Below are positions 28,894 to 38,884 of a stretch of DNA of 64,000 bases, piece after piece. A program made the position numbers and the translations under genes. The stretch is taken from contig NZ_KB891328.1 of assembly GCF_000373385.1 (NCBI RefSeq), positions 1 through 64,000 on the forward strand, written 5' to 3'. The notes below the pieces were generated by a model, which made no database searches, was not told the origin of the DNA, and saw only the letters and a list, made by a program, of their open reading frames with translations. The stretch is from Thiobacillus thioparus DSM 505. Its GTDB lineage: Bacteria > Pseudomonadota > Gammaproteobacteria > Burkholderiales > Thiobacillaceae. Each line of letters starts with the position of its first letter. Positions within the stretch are counted from its first letter, which is position 1.

Positions 28894-30120
28894 TCAGATA
28901 CGGGCAGGGCGGGAATAATAAGCCTTCAGGAGGAAGGGCGGGGCGACGGTGGTGAGCGCGATGACGATCAGCAGGGCGGCGTAGGTCTCGGCGTCGAGGA
29001 TGCCCTGGTTCAGGCCCAGTTGCGCGAAGATCAGGCCGACTTCGCCGCGCGGGATCATGGCCAGGCCGATGGCGATCTGGCGAAAGCGCGATTCGCGGAT
29101 GAAGAACCCGGCGGCAAGCTTGCCGAGGAACGCCACTACGATCAGCGCGCCGCCCAGTTGCCAGACGCGGGGCGAGCTCCAGTCCACCGTGTTGAGGTTG
29201 AGCGATACGCCGACCATCACGAAAAACAGCGGGGCGAAGGTGTGGATCAGCGGCCGCATCTGTTCTTCCAGCCGGTGAGCCAGTTGCGGGCTGGGGGTGA
29301 ACCAGCGGTCGAGCGCGGGCAGGCCGAAGCGGCTCATCACGTCGAAACGGAAGTGTTGCGACAGCGCGATGCCCGCGGCGAAGCCGCCCATGATGAGCGG
29401 CGCGCCGACCGCGTGTGCCAGCCAGGAAAACAGCAGGATCAGCGCCAGCGCCATGGTGATGAGTAGTCCCGGCGTGGCGGCGCACCGGTCGTAGTGGTCG
29501 ATGAGGCCGCCCGCCAGCTTGGCGACCAGCGGAGAGAGCAGCATGAACAGCACGATGTAGAGCGCGACGGTGCCGGTGGCGGCGAGCGAGACTTCCTGCT
29601 GCACCGCGAACTGGTAGAGGAAGGCCAGCGCCAGCACGCCGAGAATATCGTCCAGCACCGCCGCACCGATGACGATCTGCGCCTCGTCCGAATGGCGTTT
29701 GCCGAGGTCGTCGAGCACCCGCACGGTAATGCCGATGCTGGTTGCGGTAAGGGTGCCGCCGATGAAGAGTGCCACCAGATTGTCGAGACCGAAGCCCCAG
29801 CGGCAGACGGCATAGCCGAGCGCGAAGGGCAGGACGAAGCCGATGATCGCCACCACGATGGGCTTGATGCCGGACTTGGCCAGGCGGAACAGGTCGGTAT
29901 CCATGCCGACCTCGAACAGCAACAGGATGATGCCGATCTCTGCCAACAGCTTCATGGTGTCGTCGGGCGAGATCCAGCCCAGCAGCGATGGACCAATCAA
30001 CAGACCGGCCAGCAGTTCTCCGATCACCGACGGGATGCCGTGGCGTCCTGCGATCTCGGAAAACAGCCGCGCGGCGATCAGGATGACGGCGAGATATAGG
30101 AAGAATTGGTGGAGTTCCAT
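28894..30120 (-). CDS. CPA2 family cation/proton antiporter
   Basis: The 408-residue protein has twelve hydrophobic segments and typical CPA2/KefB sequence: AGLLIGPSLLG, LLLFEVGMDTDLFRL and the helix VIGAAVLDDILGVLALAF, where the two Asp are the ion-binding pair. There is no C-terminal TrkA-N regulatory domain, so it is a short CPA2 form rather than KefB/KefC. ATG 30120 gives a membrane helix directly after the start and is preferred to 30198. Confidence 0.9.
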   Translation of the reverse strand: MELHQFFLYLAVILIAARLFSEIAGRHGIPSVIGELLAGLLIGPSLLGWISPDDTMKLLAEIGIILLLFEVGMDTDLFRLAKSGIKPIVVAIIGFVLPFALGYAVCRWGFGLDNLVALFIGGTLTATSIGITVRVLDDLGKRHSDEAQIVIGAAVLDDILGVLALAFLYQFAVQQEVSLAATGTVALYIVLFMLLSPLVAKLAGGLIDHYDRCAATPGLLITMALALILLFSWLAHAVGAPLIMGGFAAGIALSQHFRFDVMSRFGLPALDRWFTPSPQLAHRLEEQMRPLIHTFAPLFFVMVGVSLNLNTVDWSSPRVWQLGGALIVVAFLGKLAAGFFIRESRFRQIAIGLAMIPRGEVGLIFAQLGLNQGILDAETYAALLIVIALTTVAPPFLLKAYYSRPARI

Positions 30121-30618
30121 GGGGATATCCTGTCGGCTAAGGGTTACAACTGGCGCCAGGTTTGTTGTTGTGGGGACGCAGGGCGACGCGCAGCACATTT
30201 ATCTTAACGTGCATGGCAGGTGAAGGGTGAATTGGGCTTGCACATGTAAATAATTTTGTGGAAATATAAAAAGACAGTTGCCTGCTGCCCGGTTTCTGGC
30301 CACGGGCGTCAGGCGACACGCGCATCATCCTGCAGCCCAGCCCGGTTTGCCGACAGCCGCGCCCCCGATCTTCCTTGCAGTTATCCGGTTCGAGTGTTCT
30401 CTGCCGATATGGCTGAATTCATCGATTTGGCCTGGGAAAAGAATACGTTGAAACACGACTGGAAAATTGTGGTGGCAGGCCGCCTGTTCACGTCCACCAC
30501 CTTGGGCGATACGGTCTTGCTTTTCAAACTGGATTACACGATCTAGCCTGAAGAGTCTCCGGTTGGCGTGAGCGCCAACAAAAACTATTGTGCAATATGT
30601 TTTATATGGGTGTTCAAC
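30121..30618. other. Intergenic region between the antiporter and sucrose operons
   Basis: This 498-base divergent gap holds the promoters of both operons. It includes an AT-rich stretch (30241-30270) unusual for the window. An ORF of 45 codons at 30409-30546 (begins MAEFIDLAWEK, ends in LLFKLDYTI) reads like protein but has no ribosome-binding site and no recognised relatives, so I do not call it a gene. Two inverted repeats lie just before the fructokinase start. Confidence 0.5.
30562..30597 (+). promoter_or_regulatory. Two inverted repeats upstream of the sucrose operon
   Basis: GTTGGCG-TGAG-CGCCAAC (30562-30579) is a perfect 7-bp repeat, and TATTG-TG-CAATA (30586-30597) a perfect 5-bp repeat eight bases further on. 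Both are 20-60 bases before the fructokinase ATG, where an operator would lie. No regulator gene is next to them, so the binding protein is unknown. Confidence 0.4.
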
Positions 30619-31584
30619 ATGACGACGCCGAATGATGCGATTGCGCCCCACGCCGCGGTCCAGTCGGACAACCAGACTGTGATTGCCTTTGGCGAAACCC
30701 TGGTCGACCAGTTTCGCGACCGAAACGTGCTGGGCGGCGCGCCATTCAACGTGGCGTGTCATCTCGGCGCGCTGGGCGCGCATCCGGTTCTGGTGACGCG
30801 AGCCGGCAAGGACGCGCTGGGCGACCAGCTGTTGCAGGCGATGAGCGAACGCGGCCTCGATCTGCGCGGCGTGCAGCGCGATCCATCGCGTCCGACCGGA
30901 CGCGTCAAGGTGACCGAAACTGCTCGCGGCCATGCGTTCGACATTCTGTCCGACCAGGCCTACGACCACATCCATGCCCGTCCGGCACGGATGGTAGGAC
31001 TGTCCTTACATCCGCAGATGGTCTACTTCGGCACACTATCGCAGCGAGGCGATTCGCGTCGCGCGTTGCGCGAATTGCTCGACACGGTGGACGCGTGCGC
31101 ATTTCTGGACGTCAATCTGCGCGATCCCTGGGTAGACGCCGATATCTTGCGCTGGTCGCTGCAGCACGCCCGTGTGGCCAAACTCAACGAGGACGAGTTG
31201 GATCGCATCGGCGATCTCTTCGCGCTCGACGGCGCCACGCCGCAGGCCCGGGCCGCCGTACTGCTGTCGGGCTTCGACCTGCAGCGGGTGGTGGTGACGC
31301 GCGGTTCGGCGGGCGCTTGGACGCTCGACGCGGCCGGGCGCATCGAATCGGTGGACGGGATGCCGCTGGATCAGATCGTCGACACCGTCGGGGCGGGTGA
31401 TGGATTTTCCGCCGTGCTCATGTTGGGCATGCTGCGGGGTTGGTCACTGGCCGACCAGCTGGCGCGCGCCGATGCCTTCGCCCGCGCCTTGTGCGGCATA
31501 CGTGGCGCGGTGCCGGCCTCGCAGGATTTCTACCGTCCGTTCATACGCGACTGGAAAATTCAAACGGAGGTGATGCGTGCGTGA
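30619..31584 (+). CDS. Fructokinase (PfkB family)
   Basis: The 321-residue protein has the PfkB N-terminal GETLVDQF and GGAPFNVACHLGALG and the C-terminal ATP motif DTVGAGDGFSAVLMLG with the catalytic Asp. In this operon the substrate should be fructose released by sucrose synthase, feeding it back to fructose-6-phosphate for sucrose-phosphate synthase. ATG 30619 (MTTPND) is preferred to 30568 by family length. The stop overlaps the next gene by eight bases. Confidence 0.9.
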   Translation: MTTPNDAIAPHAAVQSDNQTVIAFGETLVDQFRDRNVLGGAPFNVACHLGALGAHPVLVTRAGKDALGDQLLQAMSERGLDLRGVQRDPSRPTGRVKVTETARGHAFDILSDQAYDHIHARPARMVGLSLHPQMVYFGTLSQRGDSRRALRELLDTVDACAFLDVNLRDPWVDADILRWSLQHARVAKLNEDELDRIGDLFALDGATPQARAAVLLSGFDLQRVVVTRGSAGAWTLDAAGRIESVDGMPLDQIVDTVGAGDGFSAVLMLGMLRGWSLADQLARADAFARALCGIRGAVPASQDFYRPFIRDWKIQTEVMRA

Positions 31585-33739
31585 TCTGTATGTCCTGATG
31601 CTGAGCGTGCATGGGTTGATGCGCGGGCATGACCTGGAACTGGGGCGCGACGCCGATACCGGCGGCCAGACCCTGTACGTGATCGAGCTGGCGCGGGCGC
31701 TGGGGCGCCATCCCCGGATCGAACAGGTCGACGTGGTCACGCGCCTGGTCGACGATGCTGCGGTGTCGCCGGACTATGCCACGCCGGATGAAGCTCTGGG
31801 AGAGCGTGCGCGGCTGGTGCGACTGCCCTGCGGCCCGAGACGCTATCTGCGCAAGGAAAGCCTGTGGAACCACCTCGATCAGCTCGTCGACCGCACCCTC
31901 AGCTATCTGCGCCAGCAACCGCGACTGCCCGACGTCATCCACAGCCATTACGCCGACGCCGGCTACGTCGGCGTGCATCTGTCGCAGTTGCTGGGCGTCC
32001 CGCTGGTGCATACCGGACACTCGCTCGGGCGCTGCAAGCGCCAGCGCCTGCTCGACCATGGCCGCAAGGCGCAAGCGATCGACCGTCAGTTCAACTTCAG
32101 CCGCCGCATCACTGCGGAAGAGGAGGTGCTCGAACACGCCGCCCTGGTGGTCACCAGTACTACGCAGGAAAGCGGCGAGCAGTATGGGTTGTATGAAAAC
32201 CACCAGCCGGCACGGATGGCAGTGATTCCGCCCGGCACCGATACGTCGCGTTTCGCACCGCCCGGCCGCGAGCCGATTCCCTCGCATGTGCCGGCGCTGG
32301 TCGACCGTTTCTTCACGCAGCCGAAGAAACCGCTCATCCTCGCCATCTGCCGGCCCGAAATGCGCAAGAACCTGCAGCGGCTGGTAGCGGCTTATGGCGA
32401 ATCGCCCGAGTTGCGCGCCCGTGCCAATCTCGCCATCGTGGCCGGCAACCGTGACGACATCCGCAGCCTGGACGAGGCCCAGGCGGACGTGTTGCAGGAT
32501 TTGCTGCTCGACGTCGACCGCTACGATCTTTGGGGCTGCGTGGCGTTGCCCAAGCGGCATCAGCCGGACGATATCCCCGCGCTTTACCGGTTGGCGGCAC
32601 AACGCCGGGGTGTGTTCGTCAACCCGGCGTTGACCGAGCCCTTCGGCCTGACCCTGATCGAAGCGGCAGCGAGTGGCCTGCCGGTGGTCGCCACCCGAGA
32701 CGGCGGCCCGTCCGACATCATTGCGCATTGCGAAAACGGCGTGCTGGTCGATCCCCTCGACAGTACGGACATCGCGCGCGGCCTGCTCGAAATGGTGTCG
32801 GATACCCGTACCTGGCAGCGCTATGCGCGGCGTGGCATCAGCGGCGTGGCCCGTCACTACACCTGGGATGCCCATGTCGAGAAATACCTCAAGGCGGTCG
32901 ACCGGGTGATCCGCCGCAGCCGCAAACAGGTGCGGCGCGAACGCGCAGTTCACCGTCCGTCGGCCCGGCTCATGCCCTACGTGCGGCGCATGCTGGTGAG
33001 CGACATCGATAACACATTGCTGGGCGACCGTGCCGGCCTCGACGCCCTGATTCGCATACTCCGCACACAGCCGCGCGGCTTTGGTTTCGGCGTGGCGACC
33101 GGGCGTCACCTGTCGAGCGCGGTCGAGGTATTGCGGCAGTCGCGTGTCCCGCTGCCCGATGTGCTGATCACCGCGGTCGGCAGCGAAATCCATTACGGTC
33201 CCGAGATCCGCCCCGATAGCGGCTGGCGCCGCCACATCCAGCATCTGTGGCGGCGCGATGCCGTGGCTTCGCTGTTCACGGGCCTGCCTGGGCTGACACT
33301 GCAATCCGACGATCAGCAAAGCGATTTCAAACTGAGCTTCAACGCCGACCCGGACACGGCACCGACATTGCGCGAACTCAAGGCGCTGCTACGCCAGGCA
33401 GGGCTGCATGCCAACCTGATCCATTCGCACGACGTCTTCCTCGACGTGTTGCCGGTCCGCGCATCCAAGGGGCAGGCTATCCGCTATCTGGCCTATAAAT
33501 GGGGATTGCCGCTGCGCGCCTTCCTGGTGGCGGGCGACTCCGGCAACGATCTGGAAATGCTGGTCGGGGACACGCAGGCCGTGGTGGTGTCCAACCACAG
33601 TTCCGAACTGGAAAAGCTGCGCGGGCTGGAACAGATCTATTTCGCCGAAACGCCCAGTGCATCCGGCATTCTCGAAGGCATGGCGCATTACGGGTTTGCC
33701 TGCAACCCGGCGCCGACTTTACAGCAGGAGGCGGCATGA
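31577..33739 (+). CDS. Sucrose-phosphate synthase with C-terminal phosphatase domain
   Basis: The 720-residue protein is a fusion. Residues 1-460 form a GT-B glycosyltransferase ([45 protein letters not shown], and the nucleotide-sugar motif [20 protein letters not shown]). Residues about 470-700 form a HAD domain with [22 protein letters not shown] and [10 protein letters not shown], which are the DxDxT nucleophile and metal site of sucrose-phosphate phosphatase. Both activities look complete, so the enzyme may make sucrose from UDP-glucose and fructose-6-phosphate in one chain. It overlaps its neighbours on both sides. Confidence 0.92.
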   Translation: MRDLYVLMLSVHGLMRGHDLELGRDADTGGQTLYVIELARALGRHPRIEQVDVVTRLVDDAAVSPDYATPDEALGERARLVRLPCGPRRYLRKESLWNHLDQLVDRTLSYLRQQPRLPDVIHSHYADAGYVGVHLSQLLGVPLVHTGHSLGRCKRQRLLDHGRKAQAIDRQFNFSRRITAEEEVLEHAALVVTSTTQESGEQYGLYENHQPARMAVIPPGTDTSRFAPPGREPIPSHVPALVDRFFTQPKKPLILAICRPEMRKNLQRLVAAYGESPELRARANLAIVAGNRDDIRSLDEAQADVLQDLLLDVDRYDLWGCVALPKRHQPDDIPALYRLAAQRRGVFVNPALTEPFGLTLIEAAASGLPVVATRDGGPSDIIAHCENGVLVDPLDSTDIARGLLEMVSDTRTWQRYARRGISGVARHYTWDAHVEKYLKAVDRVIRRSRKQVRRERAVHRPSARLMPYVRRMLVSDIDNTLLGDRAGLDALIRILRTQPRGFGFGVATGRHLSSAVEVLRQSRVPLPDVLITAVGSEIHYGPEIRPDSGWRRHIQHLWRRDAVASLFTGLPGLTLQSDDQQSDFKLSFNADPDTAPTLRELKALLRQAGLHANLIHSHDVFLDVLPVRASKGQAIRYLAYKWGLPLRAFLVAGDSGNDLEMLVGDTQAVVVSNHSSELEKLRGLEQIYFAETPSASGILEGMAHYGFACNPAPTLQQEAA

Positions 33740-36123
33740 TCGACGCATTGAAAACCTGGACGACGGATCACCGCGATCCGGTGGATGCCTTCCTGCGCCG
33801 CTGCTTTGCCGAGAACCGCGTCCTGCTGCTGCAAAGCGACCTGTGCCACGTGCTCGACACCCTGGCGACGGAATCCGCCAGTTCGCTCGACGGCACGCCG
33901 CTGCAACAGGCCGTGCGCCATTTCCAGGAAGGCGTGTTCCAGCATCCCTGGGCCTATTTTGCCTTGCGCGAAGGGGCCGGGCGCTGGCGTTACCTGCGCA
34001 TGCATCAGGAACAGCTGGTGCCGGAAAGCGTGTCGGTGAGCGAATTCCTCGCGTCCAAGGAACTGTTCGTGAAACCGCCGAACGACGGCGACAGCGTGCT
34101 GGAAATCGATTTTGAACCCTTTGGCCGCCATGTGCCGCGGCTGCAGGAAACGCGTTCGATCGGGCAGGGCGTGCTGCATCTCAACCGGCATCTGGCGAGC
34201 GCGATGTTCACCCGGCCCGAAGTGGGGCACGCCCGGATGCTGAATTTCCTGCGCATGCACTCGATCGACGGCCAGCAGCTGATGCTGGCGCCCCACCTCG
34301 GCGACGTGGCTGCCTTGCGTGCTGCCTTGCGTGCTGCCTTGCAACAGCTCGAAGCGCGCGACCCCGACACGCCGTGGACCGATCTGGCGGCCGTGCTCGG
34401 CCGTCTGGGATTCGAACCGGGCTGGGGCGCCACGGCGGCGCGGACGAGCGAAACCATGGGCCTGCTGGTCGACATTCTGGAGGCCCCATCGCCCACCGCG
34501 CTGGAAGCATTTCTGGCGCGCATCCCGATGATCTCGCGTCTGCTGATCCTGTCGCCGCATGGCTACTTTGGCCAGGACAACGTGCTGGGACGCCCCGACA
34601 CCGGCGGCCAGGTGGTCTACATCCTCGACCAGGTGCGCGCGCTCGAACACGAGATGCGCGACCGCATGGCGATCCAGGGCGTGCAGGTCGATCCGAAGAT
34701 CGTCGTCGTGACCCGTCTGATTCCCGAATCGGACGGCACCACCTGCAACATGCCGCTGGAAAAGATCCAGGGCACGGACCATGCCTGGATCGTGCGGGTA
34801 CCGTTCCATCATCCCAACGGCGAGATCGTGCGGCAATGGGTGTCGCGCTTCGAAATCTGGCCGTACCTGGAAGCCTTTTCGATCCATGTCGAACGCGAAG
34901 CGCTCGCGCAGCTCGGCGGACGCCCGGATCTCATCATCGGCAACTACTCCGACGGCAACCTGGTCGCCAGCCTGCTGTCGGAGCGCCTCGGCGTGACCCA
35001 ATGCAATATCGCCCATGCGCTGGAACAGACCAAGTACCTGCACTCGGCGCTGTACTGGGAAGCCAACGACGCGGCCTATCACTTTGCCTGCCAGTACACG
35101 GCGGACCTGATCGGCATGAATCACGCCGACTTCATCATCACCAGCACCTACCAGGAAATTGCCGGCACGGCGCACAGCATCGGGCAGTACGAAAGCTATC
35201 GCGCGTATACCCTGCCGGGGCTGTACCGCGTGGTCAACGGCATCGACCTGTTTGATCCCAAGTTCAACATCGTGTCGCCGGGTGCCGATGCCGACATCTA
35301 TTTCCCTTACACCGACACGTCGCGGCGCCTGCATTCGCTGATGCCCGAGATCGAGCGCCTGCTCTATGCATCCGACCCCGGGGTGCCGTATCGTGGCCAG
35401 TTCGCCGACCCCGACAAGCCCCTGATCTTCACCATGGCGCGGCTCGATCGCATCAAGAACCTGACCGGGCTGACCGAGTGGTTCGGCGCCTGCGAGCGCC
35501 TGGCCGAAGCCGCCAATCTGGTGGTGGTCGGCGGCTACATCGATGCGGCAGCCTCGACCGACGAGGAGGAGAAGGCCGAGATCGCGCGCATGCATGCGCT
35601 GATGGACCAGTACCGGCTGGATGGCCGGATGCGCTGGCTGGGCACCCGCCTCGACAAGAACCTGGCTGGCGAACTCTATCGCCATGTCGCCGACCGGCGC
35701 GGCGTATTCGTCCAGCCCGCATTGTTCGAAGCCTTCGGCCTCACCCTGATCGAGGCGATGGCCTCCGGCCTGCCAGTATTCGCCACGCGCTACGGCGGGC
35801 CGCTCGAGATCATCCAGCACGGCGTGTCGGGTTTCCATATCGACCCCAACGAGGGCGCGGCCGCTGCGGAGGCGATCGCCGATTTTCTGCAGCAATGTGC
35901 GGCCGATCCGACGCGCTGGCAGCGTATTTCAACCGGTTCCCTGGCGCGCGTGGCCGCCCGCTACACCTGGCAGTTGTACGCCGAACGCATGATGACGCTG
36001 TCGCGCATCTACGGTTTCTGGAAATTCGTCAGCAATCTGGAACGCGGGGAAGTCAGCCGCTATCTGCAACTGTTCCGCCATCTGCAGTTTCGGCCGTTGG
36101 CGCGCGCAGTAGGAAAGAACTGA
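33736..36123 (+). CDS. Sucrose synthase
   Basis: Sucrose synthase reversibly converts sucrose and a nucleoside diphosphate to fructose and nucleoside-diphosphate glucose. The 795-residue protein has the family's N-terminal regulatory half (about 1-260) and a GT-B domain with [67 protein letters not shown] and [28 protein letters not shown] 33736 follows GGAGGCGGC, a strong ribosome site, and overlaps the synthase stop by four bases (ATGA). A short tandem repeat lies in it at 34309. Betaproteobacteria such as Thiobacillus and Nitrosomonas carry this operon. Confidence 0.95.
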   Translation: MIDALKTWTTDHRDPVDAFLRRCFAENRVLLLQSDLCHVLDTLATESASSLDGTPLQQAVRHFQEGVFQHPWAYFALREGAGRWRYLRMHQEQLVPESVSVSEFLASKELFVKPPNDGDSVLEIDFEPFGRHVPRLQETRSIGQGVLHLNRHLASAMFTRPEVGHARMLNFLRMHSIDGQQLMLAPHLGDVAALRAALRAALQQLEARDPDTPWTDLAAVLGRLGFEPGWGATAARTSETMGLLVDILEAPSPTALEAFLARIPMISRLLILSPHGYFGQDNVLGRPDTGGQVVYILDQVRALEHEMRDRMAIQGVQVDPKIVVVTRLIPESDGTTCNMPLEKIQGTDHAWIVRVPFHHPNGEIVRQWVSRFEIWPYLEAFSIHVEREALAQLGGRPDLIIGNYSDGNLVASLLSERLGVTQCNIAHALEQTKYLHSALYWEANDAAYHFACQYTADLIGMNHADFIITSTYQEIAGTAHSIGQYESYRAYTLPGLYRVVNGIDLFDPKFNIVSPGADADIYFPYTDTSRRLHSLMPEIERLLYASDPGVPYRGQFADPDKPLIFTMARLDRIKNLTGLTEWFGACERLAEAANLVVVGGYIDAAASTDEEEKAEIARMHALMDQYRLDGRMRWLGTRLDKNLAGELYRHVADRRGVFVQPALFEAFGLTLIEAMASGLPVFATRYGGPLEIIQHGVSGFHIDPNEGAAAAEAIADFLQQCAADPTRWQRISTGSLARVAARYTWQLYAERMMTLSRIYGFWKFVSNLERGEVSRYLQLFRHLQFRPLARAVGKN
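34309..34341 (+). repeat. Three-copy 12-bp tandem repeat in the sucrose synthase gene
   Basis: The unit GCTGCCTTGCGT is repeated 2.75 times without mismatch and encodes [12 protein letters not shown] in a helix of the regulatory half. Such a repeat could gain or lose units in frame by slippage. Confidence 0.7.
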
Positions 36124-36128
36124 ATTTC

Positions 36129-37043
36129 ATGCCCACGGATTATCTGAGTACGGCAGTAGGCTATCTCGGGGAATGGCGCGAACTGGTCGTGACCGCCCTG
36201 CATGTCCTCCTTATCCTGGGGCTGTCATGGCTGGTCTTGTGCGTTGCGCGCAAGGCCGTGGCGCGGTTGCGACGGCACATGCAGCACGATGTCGACGACC
36301 CCGAGCGGATCAAGCGGCTCAATACGCTGGAGCAGGTGTTTCGCTACATCATCCTGGTGGTCGTCACCCTGGTCGCCGCCATGCTGGTCCTGAGCGAGGT
36401 CGGCATCTCGATCGCGCCCATCCTGGCCGCCGCCGGCGTGCTGGGCATCGCCATCGGCTTTGGCGCGCAAAGCCTGGTCAAGGATTATTTCACCGGCCTG
36501 TTCCTGCTGCTGGAAAACCAGATACGCCAGGGCGACGTGGTGGAAGTGGCCGGCAAGGGCGGGCTGGTCGAGGAGATGACCCTGCGCTACATCCGCCTGC
36601 GCGATTACGAGGGCAGCGTGCACTACATCCCGAATGGCCACGTCGATACCGTGACCAACCGCAGCCGCGGGTTCGCCTATGCCGTTATCGACGTCGGCGT
36701 CGCCTACCGCGAGAATGTCGACGAGGTTTATGACCTGATGCGCAAGGTGGCGGCCGGCTTGCGCGCCGATCCGATACTGGGCGGCAAGATTGTCGACGAC
36801 CTTGAAATTGCCGGTGTCGACCAATGGGGGGATTCGGCCGTCGTGATCCGCTGCCGCTTCAAGGTGATGCCGCTGGAGCAGTGGGGCGTGCGGCGCGAAT
36901 TCCTGTACCGGCTGAAAAAGGCGTTCGACGCTGCGGGTGTCGAGATTCCTTTCCCGCATCTCACCGTGTATGCCGGACAGAACAAGGACGGCAGTGCGCC
37001 GCCGCTGCGTCTGCTGCAGGAAGTGTCGGAGGCAACGTCCTGA
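36129..37043 (+). CDS. MscS family mechanosensitive channel
   Basis: The 304-residue protein has three membrane helices in the first 130 residues and the MscS pore helix GVLGIAIGFGAQSLVKDYFTG, followed by the beta domain (LLENQIRQGDVVEVAGKGGLVEEM) and the alpha-beta C-terminus. The channel releases solutes on hypoosmotic shock. ATG 36129 is only five bases past the sucrose synthase stop, so it is likely in the sucrose operon and would vent the solute the operon makes. Confidence 0.93.
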   Translation: MPTDYLSTAVGYLGEWRELVVTALHVLLILGLSWLVLCVARKAVARLRRHMQHDVDDPERIKRLNTLEQVFRYIILVVVTLVAAMLVLSEVGISIAPILAAAGVLGIAIGFGAQSLVKDYFTGLFLLLENQIRQGDVVEVAGKGGLVEEMTLRYIRLRDYEGSVHYIPNGHVDTVTNRSRGFAYAVIDVGVAYRENVDEVYDLMRKVAAGLRADPILGGKIVDDLEIAGVDQWGDSAVVIRCRFKVMPLEQWGVRREFLYRLKKAFDAAGVEIPFPHLTVYAGQNKDGSAPPLRLLQEVSEATS

Positions 37044-37071
37044 GGCGAAACGGGCCGCCGTGTGGTTTTGC

Positions 37072-37967
37072 CTAGCCGGTATGGCCTGCAATCAGCACGT
37101 CGCTGCTGGAATGCGCCAGCACGTGTTTGGTGACATTGCCGAGCAGCAGTTCCTCCATCACCGATTGCCCATGTTTGCCCATCACGATCAGGTCGGCATC
37201 CATCGTCTGCTCGTGTTCCAGAATGCGTAGCGTGGCGGTGCCGTGCACGAATTGACGTGTCAGCTGCCGGGCTGGCACCCGCAGCGTACCGATGAAAGCC
37301 TCCATCGCTTTCTGCGCGGTGTCGCGCGCCTGAATCCGGTATTCATGAATCTGCTGGTCATCGATTCCGGCGAACTGGAATGTGCTCTCCCATTCCGCCT
37401 CGAACGCATGCAGCAGCACGATGTCGGCGTCGGGCAGCCAGGCGTGGGCGACATGGATGGCAGCGGCAGCGTGATCGGAAAAATCGACAGGCGCAAGGAT
37501 GCGCCGATAAGGCGCCAGCGGGCGCCGCTTGACTGCCAGCAACGGGTGGCGGGATTTGCGCAGGACGCGTTCGGTAGTGGAGCCGAGCAGCATCTCCACC
37601 ACGAAATGTGTGCCCCGTGCGCCCATCACCAGCAGGTCGGCCTGGCGCGTCTCGACGAGGTCGACCAGGGCGGCGGGCGCGGAACCCTGTGCCACGACGG
37701 TGTCGATGCTGCAGGCAGGGTGCGCCGCCAGATGGGTTGCCAGTTCGTCCAGGGTTTTCCCCGCCTGGGCGAACAGCTGCGTTTCGAGGGTGACGGCTTC
37801 GCCGGGCAGCATTCGGCGCAGCGCGTCGAGCGCCGATCCGTTGACGATATGCGCGAGGATGAGACCGGCACCGGGATGCGTTTGCACAAGCTGTGCGGCA
37901 CGTTCCAGCGCATGGCGTGCGGGGGCGGAAAAGTCGGTGGGGCCAGCAGGGTACGGGCCTGGGTCAT
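37072..37967 (-). pseudogene. Tandem universal stress protein, frameshifted at codon 10
   Basis: Two UspA domains (together about 295 residues) are readable: DLLVMGARGTHFVVEMLLGST ends the first and DLIVMGKHGQSVMEELLLGN the second. The proper start is ATG 37967, with AAGGAG five bases upstream, reading MTQARTLLAP, but that frame derails. The rest (TDFSAPARHALERAAQL) is in the other frame, and the two join if one C is added to the C-run on the minus strand (G-run 37939-37942). It is either a one-base deletion, a slippage-prone switch or a sequencing error. Confidence 0.75.
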
Positions 37968-38122
37968 GGCGACTCCTTGGTAGGAAACGGTTTGTGATGG
38001 AAGCAATGCAGGCCGTGCAAGCAAGGTATCGGGGCCGGTCGTATGATCTTCGAGGCAAGCCGTTCCGCAAGCGTGAATCCTTCCTTCGCTTCCGGCAATG
38101 GTAGCCCATATTGCGCGGTGTG

Positions 38123-38214
38123 TCGGGCGATGCCCGATGTATCGACGATGGCAGGTAACCTGCATGTTACCCTTCGGCTGTAAGCGTCCTATGTCCTGCC
38201 GATTCGGTAGCAGG
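38123..38214. repeat. Cluster of palindromes between the stress gene and the exchanger
   Basis: The 353-base gap 37968-38320 has no gene. It contains TCGGGC-GAT-GCCCGA (38123-38137), GCAGGT-A-ACCTGC (38151-38163) overlapping GGTAAC-CTGCAT-GTTACC (38154-38171), and CCTGC with GCAGG (38195-38214). They could be operators for the divergent genes or folded RNA; the sequence does not decide. Nothing else is seen in the gap. Confidence 0.45.
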
Positions 38215-38320
38215 TATGTTGCGGCACGGGATATCCGGTATTGCCACGGCCCGTTACCGCTAGGCAATCGGAGTATTCGTTTCGAGGTGTCGCCAGACTC
38301 GAGGCTGCATCAAAAACGCT

Positions 38321-38884
38321 ATGCAGAAAATCGCATTCATCTGGGCTTCGCTGTTCGCCTGTCTCGCCGTGATCGACGTGGCGGGCGTCTGGCTTTCGCG
38401 CTATGGCGACATCATCGCCGAGCAGAGCGGGCTCAGCCGCGGCTGGGTGGGCCTGACCCAGCTGGCCACGGTCACTTCGCTGCCGAAACTGGTGACCGGC
38501 CTGTCTTCGGTTGCGGCGGTGGCAGCAGGCATCTGGCTGCCGTTCATCGCGAAGGATCTGGCTGCGGCCATGGCCTGGGAACAGCGTTTCGTGGGGACGC
38601 TGTTCGTTGCGGTCATCACCTCCGCGCCCGAGGTCGTGGTCGCGGTCGCTGCGTTACGCATCGGTGCGATCGATCTGGCCTGCCTGCCAGGCTCGCTGCT
38701 GGCCGATGTATCCCTCACCCACGCCGCCTCGGCCTTCTCCGCCATGATGGTGAGCGGACTGGCCGGGGTCGGGCTGGTGTTGCGGCCCGCCTCGCGCGTG
38801 TTCCACGCGGTCAGCTGGATCAGCCTGCTGTTGCTGGCCATTTATCTGTTGAACACGCTCTTCCTCTATTTGCATGGCGACTGA
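38321..38884 (+). CDS. Internally deleted Na+/Ca2+ exchanger (CaCA) homologue
   Basis: The 187-residue protein keeps parts of both CaCA alpha repeats: [29 protein letters not shown] (about 37-65) and [31 protein letters not shown]. Family members have about 320 residues, and the first repeat should continue into GDVLGSCVFN and then five helices, which are missing; the GSN motif after the second repeat is missing too. The first TSLPE has Lys for the ion-binding Glu. The reading frame is intact, but transport is doubtful. The end overlaps the P-type ATPase by 11 bases. Confidence 0.75.
   Translation: MQKIAFIWASLFACLAVIDVAGVWLSRYGDIIAEQSGLSRGWVGLTQLATVTSLPKLVTGLSSVAAVAAGIWLPFIAKDLAAAMAWEQRFVGTLFVAVITSAPEVVVAVAALRIGAIDLACLPGSLLADVSLTHAASAFSAMMVSGLAGVGLVLRPASRVFHAVSWISLLLLAIYLLNTLFLYLHGD

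Noticed and set aside
30409-30546. 45-codon frame (MAEFID...) before the sucrose operon
   Set aside because: Protein-like text, but no ribosome site, no recognised relative and not enough length to support a gene.
33688-35895. 735-codon open frame antisense to sucrose synthase
   Set aside because: No motif or ribosome site; sucrose synthase motifs are complete on the other strand.
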